From the NCBI GenBank assembly GCA_041648665.1, contig JBAZOP010000050.1, forward strand, positions 1 through 21,632: 21,632 nucleotides of DNA, written 5' to 3'. Under the pieces are notes generated by a model. The model was given only the letters and a program-made list of their open reading frames with translations, made no database searches and was not told where the DNA came from. The position numbers were made by a program, and so were the translations under genes. Positions 14,369-21,632 of this stretch are shown piece by piece. The stretch's first letter is position 1. Each line of letters begins with the position of its first letter. This stretch comes from a bacterium (GTDB lineage Bacteria > UBA10199 > 2-02-FULL-44-16 > JAAZCA01).

Positions 14369-14836
14369 CTAGGTGAGCGCTCCGTCGTTGGTCGCCTGCG
14401 GGTAGCGGGGCTTGAGAAGGGCTACCACGCCGATGACCGCATCGGCAGAGCCGGGATCGGTGAACGTGAGGCCGAGATACGGCTTGTCCGCCGTCATTTC
14501 GACCGCATCAACATCCACCACCACCACCATGCCGTCGTAGGTATTGGCCAGCGTCAGGCCGGTCGAAGCGCAGGCGGTAGCATCCCCCATGGTATCGGTG
14601 CCAGCCGCCGCCGAAAGGCGGTACTTGAACGCGATTGCGGTAGCGCTGGACCCGGCGGTTGCGGCGCTGCAGGTGACGGTCATCACGAAATCGTCAGTCT
14701 CCATCGCGCCGAGAAGAACGAGGAACTGGGCATTCTCGTATTTCTTCATGGCCACGTGAGGCGTCACGAAGGTCGCCGTCTTCTGGACGGGTGCCGTGAT
14801 GGGTACTATGTGTCGAACCATTCCGAGGTCTTTCAT
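14369..14836 (-). CDS. Probable capsid decoration / minor head protein (155 aa)
   Basis: The gene directly follows the major capsid gene, the usual slot for a decoration (head-stabilising) protein. Its start has GGAGG eleven bases upstream. The sequence begins MKDLGMVRHIVPITAPVQKT and has AMKKYENAQFLVLLGAMETD, then alternating strands (VVVVDVDAVEMTADKPYLGL) and a final ADAVIGVVALLKPRYPQA. It is beta-rich, has no Cys pairs and no enzyme motif. Similar proteins of this length occur after capsid genes in other siphoviruses, but I cannot name the family. Confidence 0.6.
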   Translation of the reverse strand: MKDLGMVRHIVPITAPVQKTATFVTPHVAMKKYENAQFLVLLGAMETDDFVMTVTCSAATAGSSATAIAFKYRLSAAAGTDTMGDATACASTGLTLANTYDGMVVVVDVDAVEMTADKPYLGLTFTDPGSADAVIGVVALLKPRYPQATNDGALT

Positions 14837-14872
14837 TATCTCAATTGCCTCCGATCATTCGTTGCCTTGTTA

Positions 14873-16180
14873 CTACCGGGCCGCCAGTGTGACGAAGGGG
14901 CTGACGTAGAAGTTGGAGTCCGTTCGCTTGTAGGGCGTGATCTTGGACTTGGCCATCGGCTGGCCATTGACGCGGTAGATGAAGCGGAAGGTGCTCTCAT
15001 CCGTCAGGAACATCACGTGGATCGACTCGGCGGTCTGGATGTCGCCCTTGTCGATGAGGAGGTACTGGGAAAGGTCGGCCAGAACGATGTCACCGACATC
15101 GCCCGCGCCGGAAGCAACCTCAACCGGGATGGCCGGGGCGCCCTTGATGGTGCCGAAACCGCCGGCAACTGTGGGCGGGGCGAAAAGCCGCATCTCCACG
15201 CCGCCGGTGCCGATTGCCAGGGTGAGGGTTTCGAGCTGGTCCTCGAGTTCCTGATTGTAGAGCCACGCCAGGTTGCGCCCCTTGCGGCACTTCCACATCT
15301 TGAGGATGTTCTCAGTGACGATCGTGTCGGCCGCCTGGCCGGTTTCCTTGGCAATGGTGACCAAGGCGGGGCTGGAAAGAATGCCAAGGCACTTGCCGGC
15401 ACCGTCGCCACGGAAGATCTCATCCGAGAGTTTGAAGCCGAATTCCTCGGTGAAGCCCTGCGAGATGATGGCGCCGAGCTGCGTGGCGTCCTGAAGGTTC
15501 TCGTCGGTCGCGTAGCACAGGCCCATCATCTTCTCGAGCTTCATTTCGAGCTTGGCGAACTTCGGCTTGCTGGCGGTGGTGGCAATGGCTTCGGCAACGC
15601 GGTAGACCTGGATGCCGCCCCAACGTGAGCCGGTGGCGCGGGAAGTTTCGTCGATGACGTTCATACTGAAGGAATTGGACGGGCCGCTGATGGGGATACG
15701 GCGGCAGCGGCGCGGGATCTCGTTGGTGTCGTAGGTGTTCTTGAGGAGCTCCGCCGTGAAGTCCTGCTGCACAAGGAAACCGCCCTCCGACGGCGTGCCC
15801 TCGTTCAGGCCGGACGGCCCGGTGCGGACCTCGGTGAGACGCTTGTCAAGGCCGCGGTCGGTGTAGAAGTCCTTGACGGCCAGGAGTTGCTCGCCCAGGG
15901 AGCGGAAGGGTTTGGGAGCGGTCGCGGCGCCATCACCAGGGGTCGCCGACGGCACCCTGGTCTGTTCGACCTTGCGGGCCTCTTCGGCAATCTCGGGGTG
16001 AAGGGCAATGTGGCGCTCCTCATCGCGCTTGACGGCCTGGATGTCGGCTATGATCTTGTCGGCCGCCTTCTCCTCGTCGGGAGTCAGGGCGCGCTTCTCG
16101 GCTGCCGCCTTGTCGATCACGGCATCTGCCTGTTCCCGGAGCGCAGTCTTCTTTCTGCGCAGTTCCAAAAGTCTCTGCAT
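14873..16180 (-). CDS. HK97-fold major capsid protein (435 aa)
   Basis: The ATG at 16180 lies seven bases after GGAGG; an upstream TTG at 16186 is less likely. Residues 1-75 are a charged coiled coil (LLELRRKKTALREQADAVID), the delta or scaffold domain normally removed by the prohead protease; a disordered stretch (VPSATPGDGAATAPKPF) separates it from the mature shell protein. The HK97 body shows EGGFLVQQDFTAELLKNTYD, ISGPSNSFSMNVIDETSRA, GSRWGGIQVYRVAEA and a late PYKRTDSNFYVSPFVTLAAR. It forms the icosahedral shell. The upstream neighbour is its protease, 20 bases away. Confidence 0.93.
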   Translation of the reverse strand: MQRLLELRRKKTALREQADAVIDKAAAEKRALTPDEEKAADKIIADIQAVKRDEERHIALHPEIAEEARKVEQTRVPSATPGDGAATAPKPFRSLGEQLLAVKDFYTDRGLDKRLTEVRTGPSGLNEGTPSEGGFLVQQDFTAELLKNTYDTNEIPRRCRRIPISGPSNSFSMNVIDETSRATGSRWGGIQVYRVAEAIATTASKPKFAKLEMKLEKMMGLCYATDENLQDATQLGAIISQGFTEEFGFKLSDEIFRGDGAGKCLGILSSPALVTIAKETGQAADTIVTENILKMWKCRKGRNLAWLYNQELEDQLETLTLAIGTGGVEMRLFAPPTVAGGFGTIKGAPAIPVEVASGAGDVGDIVLADLSQYLLIDKGDIQTAESIHVMFLTDESTFRFIYRVNGQPMAKSKITPYKRTDSNFYVSPFVTLAAR

Positions 16181-16200
16181 GTTCAAACCTCCAAATTCAA

Positions 16201-16923
16201 TTAAGCTACCGCCAACTCCAGCCGGCGCCGCAACTGGGCCAGGCGTGCAACATGCCCATCATCGTGAGCACCCTGCGCGTCCGGTTGTTTCGGCTCAGTA
16301 GGGAGATGGCTTTGCAGGACGGTTATGGCCGCCCTTATCGTGTCGTGGTCCGAGCCGGTCAAAGCCAGACCACGTTGCGCGCGAATGAGAATGCCGGCCA
16401 AGTTTTCATAGCTCAACCCGACCGCTGTGAAGGCGCTGCGGACGTTCACGTCCGTTTGAGGATAGGCCGGGAATGTCACCGGCGAGACATCGAACAGCTC
16501 CACCTCAAGTAGAGTCCGTACGCTATTCTTGCCCTCCTGGTTCTCCCAGGCGTCCTTGATGCACCGGAACCCGAAGGACATTTGGTCGATGTCCCCGCGG
16601 GCGATGCTCTCCTGTAGGTCCCGAGCGAAGCCGGTATCCGGCGGATCTATGGAGATTGCCAGACCTGTCTGGTCCTCCTTCAATTTCAGCGTGCCGCTCT
16701 TGGTTCTGCCGAGAACGTAATCCGGGTTATGGTTGAAGAGGGCGCGCACATCGCCATTCCGGATGGTCTTCTTGAAAGCTCCAGGGGCGATCTTCTCTTT
16801 GAAGCCGCCAAGGTCGAGCGATAGAGTGTCGAAGATGGCAGCATGCCCCGTAATCTTCGGCGCCTTGTCGTCGCCTGAGATACGCAACTCTGAGATTGGA
16901 AAGTCCCTGCGTTCCATTTCCAT
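16201..16923 (-). CDS. HK97-family prohead protease (240 aa)
   Basis: The ATG at 16923 follows GGAGG at six bases; the frame is open to a TTG at 16947, but that would overlap the portal gene without a ribosome site. The fold markers are all present: ITGHAAIFDTLS, FKEKIAPGAFKKTI, then ALFNHNPDYVLGR with His65, QMSFGF with Ser116 and LEVELFDVSPVTFPAYP with Glu142, the catalytic set expected for this herpesvirus-protease-like serine peptidase. It cleaves the capsid N-terminal domain and itself during maturation. The last 50 residues are an extra polar tail. Confidence 0.92.
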   Translation of the reverse strand: MEMERRDFPISELRISGDDKAPKITGHAAIFDTLSLDLGGFKEKIAPGAFKKTIRNGDVRALFNHNPDYVLGRTKSGTLKLKEDQTGLAISIDPPDTGFARDLQESIARGDIDQMSFGFRCIKDAWENQEGKNSVRTLLEVELFDVSPVTFPAYPQTDVNVRSAFTAVGLSYENLAGILIRAQRGLALTGSDHDTIRAAITVLQSHLPTEPKQPDAQGAHDDGHVARLAQLRRRLELAVA

Positions 16924-16933
16924 TTTCGCCCTC

Positions 16934-18934
16934 CTAGGCCGGCTCAATCACACACTGGCAACCGGCGTGAATCGGCGGGTGTCTCTTCGGCCCCCAGCTC
17001 TTCATTTGCTTGCCATCCGGGCCCTCAATCGCACTTCCGGCCGTTACGAAATCCTGCTCAATGCCGACGACCGTACCATCCAGTTCTGAGCAGAATGGGC
17101 AGGTATCGCTTCCGGTATTGCGCCAGATCAATTTAGTGATGCCAGCAGCCGCGAAAACGAACTTCGCCACGGCGTTCGCGACCTGAGTAGTCTCATTCCT
17201 CGCCACCTTGTCCGGCCGCGTCTGTTCCCATTCGTCGAGGCGGTCATCTACAGCCACCAGCGGGTCAGCTTCTGCGGCTAGTGCCTTGAGTTGGCCCTGA
17301 GAAGATTCGGCGTACCGGGCGGCAAAGGCCTGCGCGTACTTTCGATGGAAATCGTCCAGGCCATCAGCCTTTGCTTTGGATTTCACTTCGTCGGCGGCCA
17401 CTGGCTCAACGGCGTCGCCGAGCCCCTTGACCGCGGGCAGGATTTGCCGGGAGATGTACTCCGGGAAGTCTCGGTAGAAATCCGCGAGCCACTGATTCCA
17501 TGAGTCCAGCGATCTCTCTTCGAGGTGCTTCTTGGCTGCCCGGGCGACGTTCTGCCGTTCGCGTTCCAATATCCGGCCGGCAGCATCTCTGAAAATCGGC
17601 AGGAATGACGTGGCGATACGCTGACGCTCGTACATCTTCCGCTTGCCGCCTCGCGCTTCACCCTCAGTATGCGGGGCCGCCTGTGGGTCAGCGGCAGGCG
17701 TAGTATCTTTCTGACCGAGTTCGCTCGTCGGGACCATGTTCAGTGGCACGAGATAGATGTCGCCCTCTTCGCCAGGAAGCGGATTCATGTTCTCCAGCTC
17801 CCTGATGTCGTTTGCGGAAAGCCACCCATTCTGGCGACCGATGGCGTAGGCGTTGTAGCGCGCCTGCACATCGCCGCGCAGGAGCCCCTGGACGACGAAT
17901 TCGGCCAGATAGTCCTTGCGCTCTTCCGGCCCCAACAGCTTGGTGCTGATGTACTGTTCCCAGCGCACCAGCCACGGCCGGGCACTGTAGACAACATACT
18001 CGATGCCCTGGTGCTCGATGTTCGAAAATGTCGCCTGCTCCAGGTCGGCAATCATGTGAGGCGGGACATGGAACCAGCGGGCGATCTCCCGGACCTGAAA
18101 CTTCCGCGTCTCCAGGAACTGGGCATCTTCCGGAGGAATCCCCACCTGCTGGTATTTCATTCCCTCTTCGAGAATGGCCAGGCGCAGGGCATTGGTGAGC
18201 CCCTGGTGTTCGGAGTTGAAGCTCTTTCTCAAGTTCTCGTGCGCCTGCGGGCTGAGTTTGCCAGGGTGCTCGAGGATCCCGCCCACCTTGGCGCCATTGC
18301 CAAAGAACCTCGCCCCGAATTCCTCAGTGGCGAGCGCCAAGCCGACCGTTTCACGCGCGAGCGCGATTGGCGAGTAGCCGACCAAGCCATCGAAGCCGAA
18401 ACCGGGAATATGAAACACCTGATAGGCTGGGAGTATGGTTGTCTGATTATTCGGCAGTTTGTAGTAGTAGCGGATTTGCCCATTGCTCTCGCGCTTCACG
18501 GCCATGCGGTCGGGGCGCAACGGCCAGAGCGACTTGATGGTCCCGGCCACTAGATCGTACTCAATCTCAGCATAGGCATTGCCCCATGTGCAAAGGTGCC
18601 CCTGCAGCGCCTCACGGAAGGCAATGGCGGGCATTTCGGGATTCGGCTGATCGTGCAAGAGAGCATAGAGCGGATGTTCATATGCCCGTTCTTTACCCCG
18701 CGGTAGCTTGCGGTAGAGCGGTAACGGCAATGAGGCCACAGTCTCAGACAGCAGCCGAACGCACGCCCACACGGCCGAGGTCGCAAGTGCGCTTGATTCG
18801 CTGACTCGCACTCCGGTTGCCGAGGCTTTCCCGCCAATCGCATCATCCATGAAGCGGTCGAGGTCAGCCACGGTCGGGGAGCTGCGAACAGAGAAGGCCC
18901 GGCGGATACGGTCAACCACGGGCGGCATTTTCAT
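16934..18934 (-). CDS. Portal protein fused to MuF-type minor head domain (666 aa)
   Basis: Residues 1-400 are an HK97-family portal: VRVSESSALATSAVWACVRL, LPLPLYRK, EHPLYALLHDQPNPE, and AREIARWFHVPPHMIADL-like segments. After a Pro/Ala linker (about 405-430) comes a helical region and then VANAVAKFVFAAAGITKLIW with C612PFC615, LDGTVV, and H652PPIHAGC659QC661, the signature of the MuF (SPP1 gp7-like) domain. The portal is the DNA-entry dodecamer; MuF proteins attach to it and may enter the cell with DNA. Most phages encode them separately. The frame is continuous, with no sign of sequence error. The ATG overlaps the terminase stop (ATGA). Confidence 0.88.
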   Translation of the reverse strand: MKMPPVVDRIRRAFSVRSSPTVADLDRFMDDAIGGKASATGVRVSESSALATSAVWACVRLLSETVASLPLPLYRKLPRGKERAYEHPLYALLHDQPNPEMPAIAFREALQGHLCTWGNAYAEIEYDLVAGTIKSLWPLRPDRMAVKRESNGQIRYYYKLPNNQTTILPAYQVFHIPGFGFDGLVGYSPIALARETVGLALATEEFGARFFGNGAKVGGILEHPGKLSPQAHENLRKSFNSEHQGLTNALRLAILEEGMKYQQVGIPPEDAQFLETRKFQVREIARWFHVPPHMIADLEQATFSNIEHQGIEYVVYSARPWLVRWEQYISTKLLGPEERKDYLAEFVVQGLLRGDVQARYNAYAIGRQNGWLSANDIRELENMNPLPGEEGDIYLVPLNMVPTSELGQKDTTPAADPQAAPHTEGEARGGKRKMYERQRIATSFLPIFRDAAGRILERERQNVARAAKKHLEERSLDSWNQWLADFYRDFPEYISRQILPAVKGLGDAVEPVAADEVKSKAKADGLDDFHRKYAQAFAARYAESSQGQLKALAAEADPLVAVDDRLDEWEQTRPDKVARNETTQVANAVAKFVFAAAGITKLIWRNTGSDTCPFCSELDGTVVGIEQDFVTAGSAIEGPDGKQMKSWGPKRHPPIHAGCQCVIEPA

Positions 18935-20496
18935 ATGGTGATCACGCCCCTTGATTCGTACACGCTCGGCCCCAGCTCGCCGGCGTGCCGCGTCGCCCGG
19001 TCCAGCGCCATAATCAGCGCCACGACGCCATCAATGCGCTGCGTCGAGCGGGCTTTGTCTGGCTTGAGGTTGCCGGCCGGGTCCTGATTAACAACGATGT
19101 TGTCCACATTCCAGCGCAGCACCGGGTTACCGCCGTGCCGAACTTTGCCGCCCAGCACCAGCGTCATCAGTTCCTTGGTCGGCGCCGACATCGAGGCGAA
19201 CCCTTGCCCGAACGGGACCATGACGAAACCGGCGTCGATGAGGTCCTGCGAGAGCTTTGTCGCACCCCAACGGTCGAAGGCAACCTCGCGGATGTCGAAC
19301 CGTTCCCGGGCCTCCACGAGGTACTGCATGATCGATTTGTAGTCGATGACATTACCCGGGGTCGCCGTGATGTAGCCCTGCCGCACCCACTCCGAGTACG
19401 GCACACGGTCTTTGCGCTCTTTCTCCCGCATGGTGTCGGCGGGTATCCAGAAGTGGACGAGGATGTCATGCGTGCTGTCTTCACGCGGGAAGTCAATGCC
19501 CAGGGCGGTAAGATCGGTTGTGGCCGACAAGTCAAGGCCGGCATAGCCCGGCCGGCCCTTGAGAGAATCCATGTCTACCAGACCACCACAAGCATCCCAT
19601 TTGTCGAGCGGCATCCAGCGCTCGTAGGAGTTAACCCACTGATTTAGATAGAGACGGCGGAAGGTCATTTCGAAGGCGGGTGTCTCAGCGGCTTGATGCG
19701 CCAGCATCCGGATCTCGTCCAGAGCCCGGAACTCGCCCAGGGCTGGGTTGGCCGCGGCCCAGACTTTCTCGTCTTTCCAATCGGCATCATCAGGCGCGGC
19801 GTAAATGACCGGCAGGAATGTCGGGTCCTCGACAACGCCGGAGAGAACCTTGAGAGCGTAGTCGTGCATCTCCCAGCAGATGGAGTTCCGATCAACGCCG
19901 GCTGTAGTGATCACAAACATAAGCGGCTGGCGCCGGGCGCCCATGGAAGTCCTGAGAACGTCCCATAGTTCGCGGTCCGCGGCGGCGTGGAGCTCATCAT
20001 AGATGACGGCGTGCGCATTGAACCCATGCTTTGAATATGCCTCAGCGGAGATTGCTCGGTAGAAGCTGGAGGTCGTGTAATTGATGATGCGCTTCTGGGA
20101 TTCAATGACCTTCATGTGTCGGGATAGGGCCGGGGATTGCTTGACCATGCTGGCCGCCTCGTTGAACACCAGGCTGGCCTGATCTCGGTCAGATGCGGCG
20201 CTGTAGACCTCCGCGCCCATCTCGCCATCAGCGAATGCAAGCAGATTGGCGACACCGGCAGCGAGAGTGCTCTTCCCGTTCTTGCGTGGCAGTTCCACGT
20301 AGCAGGTCCGGTACTGGCGCATCCCGTCAGCATTGAGAGTACCGAAGAGCGGCACGATGATGTCGCGCTTCTGCCACTCCATGAGCTTCAGCCGCTGGCC
20401 GGCCCATTGCCCCTTCGTCTGCCGGAGTGCCTCAATGAAGCGGACGGCGCGCTCGGCGGCAGCCTTGTTGATCGCGCTGCGAACGGCAGTAACCAT
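18931..20496 (-). CDS. terL: Terminase large subunit (521 aa)
   Basis: The ATPase and nuclease of the packaging motor. Walker A is PRKNGKST at residues 70-77; Walker B is AVIYDEL with Asp167 and Glu168; the coupling segment reads VITTAG near 195-200. The nuclease domain shows AGLDLSATTDLTAL (Asp322), AFDRWGA in the middle and RIDGVVALIMALDRA (Asp489), the acidic residues that bind the metal ions. Length is normal. It starts within the stop of the small subunit (TGATG). It belongs to the Terminase_1 group common in HK97-like siphoviruses. Confidence 0.95.
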   Translation of the reverse strand: MVTAVRSAINKAAAERAVRFIEALRQTKGQWAGQRLKLMEWQKRDIIVPLFGTLNADGMRQYRTCYVELPRKNGKSTLAAGVANLLAFADGEMGAEVYSAASDRDQASLVFNEAASMVKQSPALSRHMKVIESQKRIINYTTSSFYRAISAEAYSKHGFNAHAVIYDELHAAADRELWDVLRTSMGARRQPLMFVITTAGVDRNSICWEMHDYALKVLSGVVEDPTFLPVIYAAPDDADWKDEKVWAAANPALGEFRALDEIRMLAHQAAETPAFEMTFRRLYLNQWVNSYERWMPLDKWDACGGLVDMDSLKGRPGYAGLDLSATTDLTALGIDFPREDSTHDILVHFWIPADTMREKERKDRVPYSEWVRQGYITATPGNVIDYKSIMQYLVEARERFDIREVAFDRWGATKLSQDLIDAGFVMVPFGQGFASMSAPTKELMTLVLGGKVRHGGNPVLRWNVDNIVVNQDPAGNLKPDKARSTQRIDGVVALIMALDRATRHAGELGPSVYESRGVITI

Positions 20497-20972
20497 CAGT
20501 TTGACCGCCCGGTGAGTGACGCCTCAAGCTCCGCCTCGGGATCCTCGGTCGGTCTGTGACCGCCAGGTACTACCATGCGGGCCCGGGAGCTCGGCGACAA
20601 TCCGAACTCGGCGATGAAGGACTTGAGAATGGCTAGATACCGTTGAGCGATTGAAACCTCGGCGCGCTGCTGTTGGTAGCCGCTTTGGGTGGTGATGAGG
20701 AGGCCGCGCTTGGTCAGGCGCGCTTCGGCCTGGGACCAGCGGGCATACGCCTGACAGTAGCCGGCGAGAGCAGCCTTGTCGATGTGAGTCAAGAGGCCCA
20801 GACGCAGCAATTCCGGGGCGATGCGCTTCCATTCCGCCTTCGCCTCGGGCATGAGCCAATGGGGGCATTCCGGCTCAACAGGCAGCGGCTGCGGCTCGTT
20901 CTCGTTGAGAGGCCGCTTGCCGGGATTGCCCTCGATCTTCTTGAGGATTGTCGGCTTAGGATGCGGCGCCAT
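20496..20972 (-). CDS. terS: Terminase small subunit, P27 family (158 aa)
   Basis: The protein recognises the packaging site and recruits the large subunit. KKIEGNPGKRPLNENEPQP followed by CPHWLMPEAKAEWKRIAPEL is the typical opening of the P27/Terminase_4 family. A helical body follows (DKAALAGYCQAYARWSQAEA; SIAQRYLAILKSFIAEFGLSP). ATG at 20972 and GTG at 20975 are both possible after CGGAG; I keep the ATG. A large hairpin begins 13 bases before the start. Confidence 0.92.
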   Translation of the reverse strand: MAPHPKPTILKKIEGNPGKRPLNENEPQPLPVEPECPHWLMPEAKAEWKRIAPELLRLGLLTHIDKAALAGYCQAYARWSQAEARLTKRGLLITTQSGYQQQRAEVSIAQRYLAILKSFIAEFGLSPSSRARMVVPGGHRPTEDPEAELEASLTGRSN

Positions 20973-20975
20973 CAC

Positions 20976-21197
20976 ACCGTCTCCGATGTGGCGAGCCGGG
21001 GAGAACTACAATAATCCCCGGCTCGCCACATAGCCCAAACCCGCCTTGTAACGGGAGGGACAGCGCAGTTGTGTTGCTGCATACGGGTAGTCTGGCAGAC
21101 AGGCAATGAGAGAGGCAATGTAAGAATCGTAGCTAAAGCGCCGAGTCTGCGCGTAGCTAAATAGCTATGAGTGTTGGGCAGTCTGCCGCACGATGGG
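20976..21197. other. Repeat-dense non-coding segment before terS (candidate cos/pac or control region)
   Basis: No believable gene is seen. Besides the large inverted repeat there are two copies of CGTAGCTAAA (21128-21137, 21152-21161) exactly 24 bases apart, two copies of AGGCAATG 12 bases apart (21101, 21113), and two small palindromes, GTCTG.CAGAC (21090-21100) and GGCAG.CTGCC (21177-21187). Such density beside the small terminase suits a packaging site or a late-operon control region. No clear promoter could be picked. Confidence 0.5.
20986..21031. repeat. Perfect 16-bp inverted repeat upstream of terS
   Basis: ATGTGGCGAGCCGGGG (20986-21001) and CCCCGGCTCGCCACAT (21016-21031) are exact complements around a 14-base A/T-rich loop. 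The hairpin ends just before the terS ribosome binding site. Neither side has a T-run, so it is not a normal terminator. Confidence 0.9.
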
Positions 21198-21581
21198 CTA
21201 TCCGTCATAGTCGTAGTCCTTGCAGTCCTGGCAAATCTGGAGGCAGGCGCCGGAAAGAGCTTCTGCCAGCGGCACCGGCTCGGCTAGGCGATTCCAGTCA
21301 CAGCGCACAAAGCCGCCTTTTACTTTGGCGTGCCAGCAATCGTAGATCATGCGGCGTCCCCTCTTCACCTGATACCGGCGCCGCTCGGTCATCCGCTTCT
21401 GTTCTGCGGGGTCGAACAGCCCCAGGTCGCGGGTCGGTATGCAGCGCACGGGGTCCTGCATGGAGCGGCAAGGACCGAGGACGCCGCACATCCGGCCGTC
21501 ACTGAAAACATGGGCCTTGTGGTGTCGGCAATCCCCGGCGCTGCAACGGTCGGCGTGGTCGCAAATCACCTGTATGTCCAT
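21198..21581 (-). CDS. Cys/His-rich putative zinc-binding protein (127 aa)
   Basis: The ATG at 21581 follows GGAGG closely. Thirteen cysteines are spread through 127 residues: CDHADRCSAGDCRHHKAH at the N-terminus, then MCG, PCRS, RCIP, DCWH, RCDW and CLQICQDCKDYDYDG at the C-terminus. The first block (C, C, C, H, H) and the last (C, C, C) look like separate metal sites. The middle (RMTERRRYQVKRGRRM) is basic. It is encoded upstream of the terminase genes, a common place for late-gene regulators or HNH nucleases, but no HNH motif is present. Function unknown. Confidence 0.65.
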   Translation of the reverse strand: MDIQVICDHADRCSAGDCRHHKAHVFSDGRMCGVLGPCRSMQDPVRCIPTRDLGLFDPAEQKRMTERRRYQVKRGRRMIYDCWHAKVKGGFVRCDWNRLAEPVPLAEALSGACLQICQDCKDYDYDG

Positions 21582-21632
21582 AATGCCTCCTCAAACCCGG
21601 CCTGAGCCAAAGTGCGAAAACTCGCGTGGAGT
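21566..21632 (-). CDS. Possible C-terminal end of an upstream gene
   Basis: A leftward frame enters from the right edge and reads ASFRTLAQAGFEEALWTYR before a TGA at 21566, overlapping the next gene by 16 bases. The AGFEEAL pattern is typical of the end of many small phage proteins. Only 21 codons are visible, so this is weak. Confidence 0.35.
   Translation of the reverse strand, partial: LHASFRTLAQAGFEEALWTYR

Noticed and set aside
14756..15628. Rightward 290-codon frame antisense to the capsid gene
   Set aside because: A GC-driven shadow frame; the leftward capsid protein has clear family motifs.
20986..21031. Rho-independent terminator
   Set aside because: The stem is strong but no T-run follows on either strand, and terS begins 13 bases away.
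20972..21208. Leftward 78-codon frame through the terS upstream region
   Set aside because: It is held open by the palindrome and repeats, has atypical composition and no ribosome binding site.

Overview
The window is most of the late region of a tailed phage or prophage of the siphovirus type (HK97-like head, long non-contractile tail). It is GC-rich, roughly 60% by eye. I cannot name the host: the proteins match broad phage families only, and there is no flanking chromosomal gene, tRNA or rRNA to anchor it. Most starts carry a good GGAGG-type ribosome binding site, and adjacent genes commonly overlap by ATGA, GTGA or TGATG, so the late genes look like one tightly packed leftward (minus-strand) operon.

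Read in the direction of transcription (right to left), the order is: the possible end of an unknown gene; a Cys-rich putative zinc protein; a 222-bp non-coding segment with a perfect 16-bp inverted repeat and several short repeats; small and large terminase; a portal protein fused to a MuF-type minor head domain; an HK97-type prohead protease; the HK97-fold major capsid protein; five beta-rich or unusual proteins, including a parallel beta-helix protein and a 777-residue Thr/Ala/Gly-rich repeat protein, which I read as a capsid surface module; a head-tail connector, a gp10-like protein and a probable tail terminator; two tandem major tail proteins, the second carrying an inserted domain of about 147 residues; the tail assembly chaperone pair with a programmed -1 frameshift signal; a short tape measure; a tail tip/hub protein and a small tail-tip protein.

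Further left are five very small genes, at least three of them membrane proteins and a fourth with a membrane anchor plus coiled coil. They are candidates for a holin or lysis cassette, but no endolysin is visible. They run into the 3' end of a broken rightward serine recombinase, of which only the C-terminal zinc-ribbon edge and coiled coil survive. At the far left a second leftward operon begins at a recognisable promoter. It encodes a 54-residue helix-turn-helix protein, a 60-residue zinc-ribbon protein and an Imm-5-like protein with an alanine-rich repeat tract that runs off the window edge.

The most informative signals are the frameshift cassette (A AAA AAC plus a nested stem), the tail-tube duplication with a domain insertion, the surface-protein island between capsid and connector, the portal-MuF fusion, and the repeat-dense segment in front of the small terminase. 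I see no CRISPR array, tRNA or insertion sequence.
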